Source: Phyllostachys edulis (Eukaryota; Streptophyta; Magnoliopsida; Poales; Poaceae). Taken from it: DNA of 64,000 nucleotides. The stretch is taken from contig CM070554.1 of the NCBI GenBank assembly GCA_036346405.1, positions 44,539,058 to 44,603,057 on the forward strand, read 5' to 3'. The notes under the pieces were generated by a model, which saw nothing but the letters and a program-made list of their open reading frames with translations, was not told the DNA's origin and searched no databases. Position numbers and translations under genes: made by a program. Shown here in pieces: positions 44,254 to 56,223 of the stretch (the first letter of the stretch is position 1; each line of letters opens with the position of its first letter).

Positions 44254-47211
44254 TGAAACACCTGAAAATTTTCAAATTATTTCAAATTAGTTTGAATTCG
44301 AGTTTGAATTTCAGTTTCAAATCCAAATCAGCAAATTCGGCAAAATTTGTCAAATTCAAAACCCAAACCCTAAATCCGCCTTCCCTTCTCCCTCCCCGCT
44401 TTCCCTCCGGTCCACGCCCAGCCGCCTCCGCCCACTCCTCAAATACCGTCACATGTGGGGAGCTTGGTTGCCACCGCTCGTCGCGCTCAGCCAAAGCCAC
44501 ACACAAGCCGCCACCTCGCTTATGCCACCTCCTCTCGCCTTCAATCTGCGCCTGCCACTCTGCGCCCGCCCTCAAGCGCCGCCGCGCCCAGCGATTCTGA
44601 CGCCACCTCGGATCGCTCGGTGAGGGCCGCCAACCTGCTTGAACGCAGCCACTTCCTCGCCACCGCCTCTCCGTCAAGCACCGCCCAACTCCTCGTCCAA
44701 CCACGCCGCCCTCTGCGGTGCGCCGCCAAAAACCTCTCCCACCGCCTCACGGGGGCTATAAAAGCCGCCCCGCTCGGCCTCCTCAACCCGCACCAACCCT
44801 TCTCCCTCCCCACCTTCGTCCCCGACGCCGGCAAGAAGCCCGCCGCCACTACCTCGATTCCCCTCCCCGTAAGCCCGTTCAAACCTCGTTCAAATCCATC
44901 CAAATCCAACCAAATCAACCCACTCGAGCCCCTCCCCTAGCCCCTCCGGCCTCAGATCCACCGGATCTGTGCCAGCGCCGCCGCTCCCTCACCGCCGCCA
45001 CCCCAAACCCTAGAAAACCCGAAGCCAAAACTCACGCCAAATCCCGCAAAACCCTAGGGCTAGAGGACCTACCTGGGGCGGAGCCTTCCTCGCGCCGCCC
45101 TCCTCCCTCCGCTTCATGCCGTCGGTCATTGGCGTCTTGCAGCACCACTGCCGCCTCTCCGAGCAGCGTCGCTTTAGGCTACCTGCACTGTGGCCTAGCA
45201 TGGCGCTATGGTCAAGGCCAAGACTTCTACCCTGGACCTTTTAGGCCATTCGCCCGAGTGGGCCTCGGGCCGTCTCGGCCAGTTGGGCTCGACCCGTTTC
45301 CAAAAGCCCAGCACAATGCAAGCCTTTTACTGTTCATTTATTATTTCAGCCCATACACTGTTCACAGCACAGTAAAATGTGTTACTGTTCCAAAAATCCA
45401 GAAAATGCACAATAAACCCTAATTTCTGTTCCTAAGCCTAGATTAGTGATTAATTATTATTTATATCTAATTAATATGTATGAACAGTAAAATGGTCACT
45501 ATTCATCGAAAACCCTAAAATTAGATTATATGTCCTTTCCGACCGTCTCGAACTCATAAAACCCATTCCTAGCTCCGTTCAGCCATATCCAACTCCTGTT
45601 GAATCCTTTTACCTCCTTAAGTTGATTTCTTTATCTCTTTTTATATTTTTGTTGTAGTTGGATCTTTTTTCTGGGCTCATTCCTTGTCGAGCCAAGTGTT
45701 TTATTGGTTTTTGTGTCTTGCGCTAGGTTTCGACGCCGACGAGCCAGCTCAGGACTTCGCAGGATAGGACACAGACGTAGTAGGACAGTTCGAGGACTTT
45801 GAACAAGGAGGCAAGTTGCATACCTTGAACATATTGCACCTACATTCCATATAATTCATAATATCATCTTCATTAAAATATTTTAGCCAACTATTTCAAC
45901 AAAGAAATAATACTTTGGAATGCCATGTTGAATAGATATAAACCCTTAACCCCACATATTAAACCACCCATTCTTGTAGGCCATATTCACCTTGACAAAC
46001 TTGGTTCACATAAAATAATAGCAAATATTCCGCAAAGTCATGCAAAACTCATTGTAAATACTATTAAGGAAGGTTGGCTTTAGGCCAATAGGTTTTGGGT
46101 GTAAGTTGAGGGTTGAGACCAAAATGTTGGACAACCCAATATACTTGGTAAAATGAGTCATCATTGAGATCTAGAGGTGGACAACCGAAAGTTGGGCCAT
46201 CGCCTCACTGGGTGACAAGTAAGGACAAGAACCTTGTGCTAAGTAACAGACACAGTAAACCGCTCAACCACATGCGTGGTCATTACTCCCTAGCTTAGTA
46301 CACTGCTCTTCCAATTGAATATCTGCATTTTCAAAGGCGAGACAGGGGTGGGCCTCTAAGGACACTCGCTGGTTCTCGCAACGGTATGGGCCCGTCAGCA
46401 TCAGGGTACAAAGTCCACTATTGGCCGGTGGCCTCCTAAGGGTTGTATGGATTTAGACCTACCGGGTAGAGGCTAAAAAGGATAAGCAGTGAAAAGGCTT
46501 TGTTATCCTAGCTCAGTTGTACGCAAACATGATGCGTGTCAATGTGAGTTTGTGATATCATGTGGGTAAAGTTGGGCAACTCTGCATAGTGTAAATCAAT
46601 GTTATTCGAATACACCGTGCTTCCGGTTAATGAAGCTGTGTTCATGGGTGATTCCAACATACAAAGCATAAGTAGATTTTTACAGATGTTAATTGGTAAT
46701 TTCAGATGTTGTAACCCCTGAGGCTATATTTATTACTGTTTTGCTATCTTTATTTAGTATAAAGCTTTTAAATTCAACTATTGCATTCCACATATATCTG
46801 TATTGGTAAAACTGTACCATTCCTTTGATATTCCCAGCATATAATTAAACAGCATTCCCTATGCAATTTGTTGAGTACGGTAGTAGTACTCATTCTTGCT
46901 TAAACATCAACGTAAGAATTTTGGGAAGATCCGGTGTTCCTTACGAACAAGAAGAACCATGAACTCGGCGACTCTTGGTACTAGGGTCTCTTTACGCCCA
47001 AGTCACTGTGGTTACGGCATTCTTTTGCAAGTGTATTATATACTTTGGGCTTGGATGCCCGCTTCGCTTCAAACCGGGTCATTAAGCCTATCATTGTAAT
47101 AAAAGTCGACTTTTGTTGTAGCGTTTGCTTGCTTGTGAAACCACGACTTTACAACTGTACATCACGAGCAGTTGTAAAGATTCTAGCGGTCCCATTTTTG
47201 GGGCTGTTACA
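44254..47211 (+). mobile_element. 5' LTR (2958 bp)
   Basis: A TATAAAAG box is at 44757-44764 and AATAAA at 47098-47103. The GC-rich leader (44340-45200) gives Pro/Ala/Ser-rich frames that are not genes. The shared LTR module is at 46560-46640. Confidence 0.95.
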
Positions 47212-47215
47212 AAAG

Positions 47216-47228
47216 TGGTATCAGAGCC
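47216..47228 (+). other. primer-binding site (tRNA-Met)
   Basis: TGGTATCAGAGCC, four bases after the LTR end, is complementary to the 3' end of initiator tRNA-Met, which primes reverse transcription. Confidence 0.92.
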
Positions 47229-47463
47229 AGCTTGACCGTAAGTTGAGACCTTAGCTTGGTTATAGGATTAAAGACCTTTAAAACTGCTAATTTCAAAAAC
47301 TACAAAAGGATTTCTCAAAACAAAAATATAAGTATTAAATTGCTATTCCTTTTCCTTCTCTTGCTACCTCACCTTTCTTTAGACTTTAAAAAAACTTGTG
47401 TTGTTTTTCTAAAAAGATTTATCACCTCTTAACTAATTAGTCAACTTTCCGTCTGTCAGGAAG

Positions 47464-48315
47464 ATGCAGTACTCCTACTCCGACCCTACCATGTTTAGAG
47501 GATGGGCCACAAGACTGCACAGGATGATATAGTTTATTGGTGCAACAGCTGAGCAGCTGCCTATCTTCCACACTGAGGAACAGATCTGTGATGGCAAGAT
47601 ATACCATTGGAAAGCATGGGTAGTTCTGACCCCGTTAGCTTGCAGACCTGACGTTGAATGTCGGTTTGTAGGCCAACGCCGCAGGGAGAGGGAAGCAATT
47701 CAGGATGCTACAAGGCAGGCAGTTCTACACCTACGTCAGCACTATGATCTAGAGTTTGAAGACTCCGAGTACCAGCTTATTCCACAGAAGGGGAGTGATG
47801 GATTCAGTATCCTTATTCCCTACCCAAATGATGATGAAGATTCTCGCCTCTGTGAAGTTGCCACTCACATAGTATCTCAGGAAGTTTTATATGCTAGAAC
47901 TCTGAAGGAGTACCAGAAGGTGCATGAGAAGTACCACATGGCCAAGAAAGGAATTAAGTACCTGCAAAGGGAGTTACATCTTCGTAATACCCCAGATCAG
48001 GGAACTGGATCAGTTTGTGATGAGAGCCCCGACCCTCCTGATAGTCCAGCAGTGGACTATACCCCAAGATCACCTGACTACACTCCTTTGTCTCCTGATT
48101 ATACCCCAGAGTCACCTCCAGGCGCTCGCCCTCACCCAACGGGTATAGCGCGATTTTACCGTCGCCGTTTCCGAGGATCCGTCAAGGGAAAGGAGAAGGT
48201 TGAAGAGGCAAAACCCAACCAGCAGGTAAAGAAAGCTGTTGAAGAGGAAGAGGAGGAGGATCCAGAAGAGTTGATCCATTACACCACCAGCAACCCTCCG
48301 TCTGATGGGTGGTAG
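47464..48315 (+). pseudogene. extra ORF between 5' LTR and gag, one in-frame stop
   Basis: From ATG 47464 the frame is open to TAG 48313-48315 except for one TAG at 47530-47532 (probably CAG originally). The predicted 283-residue product starts MQYSYSDPTMFRGWA. It has a charged middle with a REREAIQDATRQAVLHLRQ helix and a Pro-rich section repeating SPDYTPxSPDYTPESP. The tail is basic then acidic (RFYRRRFRGSVKGK and a Glu run). It is not gag, which lies downstream in another frame. Some grass gypsy elements carry such an extra 5' ORF; its role is unknown. Confidence 0.75.
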
Positions 48316-48631
48316 AGTCCTCTGCAAGATATTAGAATACGATAGTGTATTGTAGACCTACCCTAGTAGTACGACTTTTGATTGTAAGAAAAGTTGTGTA
48401 TTGTACTCTAAGTAGTATATATCCAGCTTTTGTAAATTATTTTGTCTACTTTGTGTGAAATATAATAAAGTTGATTTCCCTATCAATATCTGTATATTAT
48501 CCTTGTCAAAAAGTCATTTCCTTCTTTTCGTCTTAATCACTTACATGTTGCTTTCACCACTTATCTTAAAATCTGAATCTTACTTATCTTACTGTGTTTG
48601 GTCAAAACCACTGCAGAAGTATATTCACAAG

Positions 48632-49762
48632 ATGTCTGGAAACAACAACAATGAGGCTGAATTAGCAGGACAACAACCAAGTTTGGCAGAAGTCATGGCT
48701 ATGATGGAGAGAAATAGATATCAAGCAGAGCAAAATCAAGCAAGAATGATGGAGCAACATACTCAGCTTCTTGAATAAATTGCCACTAGATCTCCAGCTG
48801 CACACATCTCCGGAGGCAATAATGGAGGAGTAACCCCAGGCTTCAGATGGGCAGACTTTCAGAAAACAAGACCCCCAACATTCACAGTGTCACCAGAGCC
48901 GCTAGTAGCCGATGACTGGATAAGAGATATTGAGAGGAAGCTGGACACTATTCAGTGCAATGACAAGGAGAAGACTTTATTTGCTTCTCATCAACTTCAA
49001 GGTCAAGCAGCAACATGGTGGATGAATTATCAGACTCTTCATCCAGGCAGAGATATACCATGGGCAGAATTCAAGGAAGCATTTCATAAAGCCCATGTTC
49101 CTGATGGCATAGTTGCAGCCAAATGCAGAGAGTTTCTTGCTCTTAAGCAAGTGGGTCGTACAGTCACAGAATACCTTCACCAATTTAATCAATTGGCACG
49201 GTATACCCCACATGAGGTGGATACAGAAGCTAAGAAGATGGAGAAATTTTCACAAGGATTGCAAAAGTCATTGAAATTCCACATCTCAGCTCTTGATTTC
49301 CCTGACTTAGCTTCCATGGTGAACAAGTTGATAATCTTAGAAGAAGCCAGAAGTGATATGGAAGAAACCAGAAAGAGAAAAATGAAGCAAATGGTTCCAA
49401 CCACAAGTGCACCAAGGGGGAGAATGATGCCCCACCCATCTTTTAGATTCCAGCCAAGATCCTCTATGAATTTAGCGCCAAGACCACCTATGAATCCAGC
49501 AGCAAGACCAGCTTTTAGTGGGAGCCGAACCACCACAATTCAATGCTATAATTGTGGAGGAAACCACTATCAGAAGGATTGTCCTCAGAAATTCTCAAAT
49601 TGCTATCATTGTGGACAACCTGGTCACTTCAAAGGGCAGTGTTCACTAAAGAATATGTCATCAGATGCAGCTAAAGCTCAAGCAAGAAACCAGGCACAGA
49701 GTAACCGGACTCCTCCCACCTTCCAAGCCAACAGAGGAGGAATGCTACAGCCCAGAAACTAA
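48632..49762 (+). pseudogene. gag of the 44-kb element, one in-frame stop
   Basis: ATG 48632 (MSGNNNNEAELAG). A TAA at 48776-48778 (probably from CAA) interrupts the N-terminal coiled section, and the rest is open to 49762. It contains the retrotransposon gag core (DDWIRDIERKLDTIQCNDKEK to WWMNYQTLHPGRDIPWAEFKEAF) and two zinc knuckles, CYNCGGNHYQKDC and CYHCGQPGHFKGQC. A Met/Pro-rich linker precedes the knuckles. Gag packages element RNA. Confidence 0.9.
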
Positions 49763-52700
49763 CCTAGGCAGTCGGGTCAATTCTCAGAAGGAGGGTAGTC
49801 TGCACCAGCACCATCACAAGGGAAGATAAATCATATAACCACTCAGGATGCAGCCGAGGCCACCGATGTTAGTGTCGGTATGTTCCTACTCAATGCAAGA
49901 TCAGCTTTAGTTCTTTTTGACTCAGGAGCTACACATTCAGTTATTTCCTTGGATTTTGCTGTGGAGAGTTGTTTGCCTTTTATTGCTTTGCCAAATCCCT
50001 ATGTGTTGCAAACACACAGGACTAGAATGAAATCTCGATATAAGTGTAGTAACTTTGAACCTAGAAGTTCAAGGGTCGGTTTTAGAACGAAATTATTGGT
50101 GCTTGGATGAAAGGCATAGATGTTATTTTGGGAATGGATTGGTTATCAAAGTATAAAGCCACCGTTGACTGTGAGAAGAAGACTGTAACCTTGAAGAATT
50201 CGAAAGGTCAAGAAGTGTCAGTTACAACAGATCAGTCTTTGATGAAAGAACAGAAAAGGAAGGTTAACAGTGTCATTTCAGAAGTCACTATGCAGATGTT
50301 AGTAATTGAAGAATATCCAGATGTGTTCCCTGAGGAACTACCCGGAAGACCTCCAGATAGAAAGATTGAGCTTACTATAGAATTGGTACCTGAGACTAAG
50401 CATGTGACTAAAGCATAGTACAGAATGGCAACTAGTGAGCTAAAAGAGCTTAAGAAACAGTTGGATGAATTAGAAGAAAAAGGTTTCATAAGACCTAGTG
50501 TCTCACCTTGGGCTGCACCAGTCTTATTTGTTAAGAAAAAGGATGGAACTTTGAGAATGTGTATGGATTACAGAGCTTTGAATGCAGTAACTATTAAGAA
50601 CAAATATCCTTTGCCAAGAATTGATGATTTGTTTGATCAGCTAAAAGGAGCCAAAGTGTTCTCAAAAATTGATCTCAGACCAGGATATCACCAGCTCAAG
50701 ATTAGAGAACAAGACAGAGAGAAGACTGCATTTACTACAAGATATGGACTATTTGAGTTCACCGTAGTACCTTTTGGATTGACCAATGCTTCAGCATATT
50801 TCATGAACCTGATGAACCAAGTCTATATGGAATTTTTGGATCAGTTTGTGGTAGTATTTGTGGATGATATTTTGATTTATTCAAAAAGTGAAGAAGAACA
50901 TAAAGAGCACCTCCATCTAGCCCTAACCAAATTGAGAGAGCATCAGTTGTATGCAAAATTCTCCAAGTGTGAATTTTGGATGAAGGAAGTGTCATTCTTA
51001 GGACACATTATCACAGAAGAGGGAGTAAAAATTGACCCAGAAAAAGTCATAGCAGTGCAAGAGTGGAAGCGGCCAAAGACAGTGACTGAGATAAGAGGTT
51101 TCTTAGGTCTGGCGGGATATTACCGCAGATTTATAGAAAATTTCTCAAAAATTGCCCGCCCACTCACTCAGCTCCTCAGAAAGGATATTCCTTTTAAATG
51201 GGCGGATAAGTGTGAGGAAAACTTTCAGAATTGAAAGTCGATTGACCACTACCCGAAGATTCATACTTCCAAACCCTGAAAAGGATTTTCAGATTTATTG
51301 TGATGCTTCAAAGCAAGGATTAGGTTGTGTACTGATGCAAGATGGGAAAGTTGTGGCATATGCTTCAAGACAGTTGAGAACACATGAAGAGAATTATCCC
51401 ACACATGATTTGGAGTTAGCAGCAGTGGTTCACTCTTTGAAAATTTGGAGGCACTATCTACTTGAAAATCATTGTGAGGTATTTTCAGACCATAAGAGTC
51501 TGAAATATATATTCACCCAACCAGATTTGAATCTCAGGCAGAGAAGATGGCTAGAGTTAATAAAAGATTATGATTTGGATATTCAGTACCACCCAGGAAA
51601 GGCAAATGTTGTCGCAGATGCACTTAGCATAAAGGCATATCATAGTTTGAATGCATTACAGGAATGTCAATCGCAGTTATTGTTGGAAATGCAACAGCTA
51701 AATTTGGAAATAGTTGAACAAGGATCAATATCAGCTTTGGAGATACAATCAGATTTGGTTGATCAAGTCAAACAAGCACAACAGGAAGATCAGGAAATTC
51801 AGCAACTTTTGGCAGAAAATCAAGATAGAGAAATAGTGGAATTCAAGAAAGATGATCAAGGAGTGATACGGTTCAAGGACCGTCTGTGTGTACCAAACAA
51901 AGAAGAACTGAAACAGTTGATTCTGCAAGAAGCTCACTCATCTCAATTCTCAATACATCTAAGGGGAGCAAAAATGTACCAAGACTTGAAGAAGAGGTTT
52001 TGGTGGGAAAAGATGAAAAGAGAGATAGCCGAGTATATAGCCAAGTGTGACATTTGTCAGAAGATTAAGATAAACCATCAGAAGCCTGCAGGATTGTTGC
52101 AACCTCTACCAGTACCAGATTGGAAGTGGGAAGAAATTGGCATGGATTTCATCACAGGATTACCAAGGACACAAAAAGGATTTGATGCAATATGGGTGAT
52201 AGTGGACAGATTAACAAAAGTGGCACATTTTATTCCAATTCAGCAAACATATGGAAAGAATAAATTGGCAGAATTATATATGACCAAGATAATATCTTTG
52301 CATGGGATTCCAAAGAGAATAGTGTCTGATAGAGGAGCACAGTTCACATCTAAATTCTGGAAGAAATTACAGGAAGCCATGGGAACAGATTTAGCATTCA
52401 AAGACGACTTACCATCCTGGCGGGGGATGACAGAGAGAGTCAATCAGATATTAGAAGATATGTTGAGAGCATGTGCTTTAGCTTATGGAGCAACTTGGGA
52501 TAAGTGTTTACCTTTTGCAAAATTCTCCTATAATAACAGTTATCAGACCAGCATCAAGATGGCACCTTTTGAAGCCCTGTATGGCAGAGAGTGCAGAACA
52601 CCATTAAATTGGACAGACACTGGAGAAAGGCAGTTGTTAGGCCCCCAGATAGCACAAGACTCAGAAGATCAAGTCAGAATGATAAGAGACAAGATGAAGA

Positions 52701-53170
52701 TTGCTCAAAGCCATCAGAAAGAGTATGCTGACAAATGAAGAAAAGATTTGAGTTTTGAAATTGGAGATCTGGTATACCAGAAAGTTACACCATTCAAAAC
52801 AGTTCGAAGGTTTCAAGTAAAAGGAAAATTAGCCCCAAGATATATTGGTCCCTACAAAATTGTGAAGAGAATAGGAGAAGTGGCATACAAGTTACACCTG
52901 ACACCCAACCCAACTGGTATACATGATGTGTTCCATATATCTCAGCTCAGAAAGTGTTTGAGGCAGCCGACAGAGCAAGTACCACTTGAAGAGATGATTT
53001 GACTTATGAGGGAGAACCCCTGATGATACTTGACACCACAGAAAGATAGTTGAGAGGCAAGAATATCAAGTTTTGCAAGGTTCTCTGGAAGAATCATACA
53101 GAGGAAGAAGCAACATGGGAAAAGGAATCGAAAATGCAGCGAGATTTTCAAAACCTATTCCCCGGTCCTG
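49763..53170 (+). pseudogene. pol (protease-RT-RNase H-integrase-chromodomain), broken in several places
   Basis: Aspartic protease LFDSGATHSVIS (49913-49950) continues after a frame change near 50100 as VILGMDWLSKYKA. RT (50425-51230) has VDYRALNAVTIKNKYPLPR-type motifs, FSKIDLRPGYHQL and FVDDILIY, with active-site Asps kept. A TAG at 50416 precedes it and a frameshift occurs near 51230. RNase H (from 51290) has IYCDASKQGLGCVL. The integrase zinc finger and core follow, with MDFITGLP, SDRGAQFTS and TERVNQILED; the segment before TERVNQ (about 52399-52430) is scrambled. A TGA at 52736, the GPYKIV block (52848) and a chromodomain remnant (KVLWKNHTEEEATWE, about 53080-53125, another frame with a TAG) end the region. 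Confidence 0.9.
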
Positions 53171-53196
53171 CGTGAATCTTGAGGTCGAGATTCCTT

Positions 53197-53209
53197 TAAG
53201 GGGGGTAGG
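53197..53209 (+). other. polypurine tract
   Basis: TAAGGGGGGTAGG ends one base before the 3' LTR and primes plus-strand synthesis. Confidence 0.85.
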
Positions 53210-53210
53210 T

Positions 53211-56200
53211 TGAAACACCAGAAAATTTTCAAATTATTTCAAATTAGTTTGAATTCGAGTTTGAATTTCAGTTTCAAATCCAAATCAGCAAATTCGGCAA
53301 AATTTGTCAAATTCAAAACCCAAACCCTAAATCCGCATTCCCCTTCTCCCTCCCCGCTTTCCCCTCCCGGTCACGCCCCAGCCCAAGCCACCTCCACTCC
53401 CCAGCGCCTGGCCGCGCGTCGCCATGGGGGAGCTTGGTCGCCACCGCCTCTGGCCGTCGCTCCGCGCCAAAGCCACATAGTGCGCCGCCACCTCGCCTGT
53501 GCCACCTCCCTCTCGCCTTCAATGCAGCGCCTGCCACTCTGCGCCCGCCCACCTGCCCGCGCGCCCAGCGATTCGCAGCGCCACCTCGGATCGCTCGGTG
53601 AGGGCGCGCCGCCAACAAGACCACGCCCTTCCTGCCACCGCCTCTCCGTTCGGCACCGCCCAACTCCCCTCGTCCAACCACGTCGCCCCCCTCCTCTGCG
53701 GTTGCCGCCCGGGCCAAACCCTGCTCCCACCGCCTCACGGGGGCTATAAAAGCCGCCCCGCTCGGCCTCCTCAACCCGCACCAACCCTTCTCCCTCCCCA
53801 CCTTCGTCCCCAACGCCGGCAAGAAGCCCTCCGCCACTACCTCGGTTCCCCTCCCCGTAAGCCAGTTCAAACCCCGTTCAAATCCCTCCAAATCCAACCA
53901 AATCAACCCACCCGAGCCCCTCCCTTGCCCCCTCCAGCCTCAGATCTACAGGATCTGTGCCGGCGCCGCCGCTCCCTCACCGCCGCCACCCCAAAGCCCG
54001 AAACCCTAGAAACCCGAAGGCAAAACTCACGCCAAATCCCGCAAAACCCTAGGGCTAGAGGACCTACCTGGGGCGGAGCCTTCCTCGCGCCGCCCTCCCT
54101 CCGCCGCTCGCCATCGCTGCTGTCGGCGTGCAGCCTGCCTGCCCGCCTCTCTCGAGCAGCGTCGCCTAGGTCGCCCATGCACAAGGCCAAGGGGGTGCTA
54201 TGGCGAAGGCCGACCCCTCCTCACATGACCTTTTAGGCCATTCGCCTGAAGTGGGCCTCGGGCCGTCTCGGCGATTGGGCTCGGCCCGTTTCAAAAAGCC
54301 CAAAGATTAGGCAAGCCTTTTCTTGTTCATTTATTATTTCATTTTTCACTTTATTCGCTTCACAAAGACAAAATTTATTCTTGTTCCAAAAATCCGAAAA
54401 TGCACAATAAACCCTAATTTCTGTTCCTAAGCCTAGATTAGTGATTAATTATTGTTTATATCTAATTAATAGGTATGAACAGTAAAATGGTCACTATTCA
54501 TCGAAAACCCTAAAATTAGATTATATGTCCTTTCCGACCGTCTCGAACTCATAAAACCCATTCATATCTCCGTTCAGCCATATCCAACTCCTGTTGAAAC
54601 CTTTTACCTCCTTAAGTTGATTTCTTTATCTCTTTTTATATTTTTGTTGTAGTTGGATCTTTTTTCTGGGCTCATTCCTTGTCGAGCCAAGTGTTTTATT
54701 GGTTTTGTGTCTTGCGCTAGGTTTCGGCACGCCGACGAGCCACTCGGACTTCGAGATAGGACACAGACGTGCTTGAGACAGACAGTTCGAGGACTTTGAA
54801 CAAGGAGGCAAGTTGCATACCTTGAACATATTGCACCTACATTCCATATAATTCATAATATCATCTTCATTAAAATATTTTAGCCAACTATTTCAACAAA
54901 GAAATAATACTTTGGAATGCCATGTTGAATAGATATAAACCCTTAACCCCACATATTAAACCACCCATTCTTGTAGGCCATATTCACCTTGACAAACTTG
55001 GTTCACATAAAATAATAGCAAATATTCATAAAGTCATGCAAAACTCATTGTAAATCTTTATTAAGGAAGGTTGGCTTTAGGCCAATAGGTTTTGGGTGTA
55101 AGTTGAGGGTTGAGACCAAAATGTTGGACAACCCAATATACTTGGTAAAATGAGTCATCATTGAGATCTAGAGGTGGACAACCGAAGGTTGGACCATCGC
55201 CTCACTGGGTGACAAGTAAGGACAAGAACCTTGTGCTAAGTGACAGACACAGTAAACCGCTCAACCACATGCGTGGTCATTACTCCCTAGCTTAGTACAC
55301 TGCTCTTCCAATTGAATATCTGCATTTTCAAAGGCGAGACAGGGTGGGCCTCTAAGGACACTCATTGGTTCTCGCAAATAGCAGTATGTGCCACAAGATC
55401 GGGTACAAAGTCCACTATTGGCCGGTGGCCTCCTGAGGGCTGTATGGATTTAGACCTACCGGGTAGATGCTAAAAAGGATAAGCAGTGAAAAGGCTTTGT
55501 TATCCTAGCTCAGTTGTACGCAAACATGATGCGTGTCAATGTGAGTTTGTGATATCGTGTGGGTAAAGTTGGGCAACTCTGCAGAGTGTAAATCAATGTT
55601 ATTCGAATACACCGTGCTTCCGGTTAATGAAGCTGTGTTCATGAGTGATTCCAACATACAAAGCATAAGTAGATTTTTACAGATGTTAATTGGTAATTTC
55701 AGATGTTGTAACCCCTGAGGCTATATTTATTACTGTTTTACTATCTTTATTTAGTATAAAGCTTTTAAATTCAACTATTGCATTCCACATATATCTGTAT
55801 TGGTAAAACTGTACCATTCCTTTGATATTCCCAGCATATAATTAAACAGCATTCCCTATGCAATTTGTTGAGTACGGTAGTAGTACTCATACTTGCTTAA
55901 ACATCAACAGAAGAATTTTGGGAAGATCCAGGTGTTCCTTACAAACAAGAAGAACCAGTAGACTACGACGACTACTGGTACTAGGGTCTTTTTTACGCCC
56001 AAGCTGCCTGTGGTTCTGGCATTCTTTTGCAAGTGTATTATATACTTTCGGGCTTGGATGCCCGCTTCCGCTTCAAACTGGCTGTTAAGCCCTATCTGTT
56101 GTAATAAAAGTCTGACTTTTGTTGTAAACGTTTGTTTGCTTGTGAAACCACGACTTTACAACCGTACATCCTGAACAGTTGTAAAGATTCTAGCGGTCCT

Positions 56201-56218
56201 ATTTTTGGGGCTGTTACA
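53211..56218 (+). mobile_element. 3' LTR (3008 bp)
   Basis: Partner of 44254-47211, with a TATAAAAG box at 53745-53752 and the shared module at 55557-55640. The distal two-thirds is nearly identical to the 5' LTR. Differences cluster in the GC-rich leader and in a few short patches near 55375-55405 and 55905-56050. Confidence 0.95.
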
Positions 56219-56223
56219 GATCA

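Larger units (their letters stand above)
44249..56223 (+). mobile_element. complete Ty3/gypsy chromovirus (Del/Tekay-type) with TSD GATCA
   Basis: LTRs at 44254-47211 and 53211-56218 start TGAAACACC and end GGCTGTTACA. The 5-bp target duplication GATCA is at 44249-44253 and 56219-56223. The PBS is at 47216-47228 and the PPT at 53197-53209. The internal region of 6.0 kb carries an extra 5' ORF, gag, protease, RT, RNase H, integrase and a chromodomain remnant, in Ty3/gypsy order (integrase last). The chromodomain and the long LTRs place it with Del/Tekay chromoviruses, resembling rice RIRE3/RIRE8-type elements; the family name is inference. Several stops and frameshifts make this copy non-autonomous as sequenced. 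Confidence 0.96.

Noticed and set aside
44282..45422. Ala/Pro/Arg-rich frames in the 5' LTR, mirrored at 53313-54236
   Set aside because: They are duplicated in both LTRs and lie in the transcribed GC-rich leader; the pattern differs between LTRs by indels that shift frame, so there is no coding constraint.
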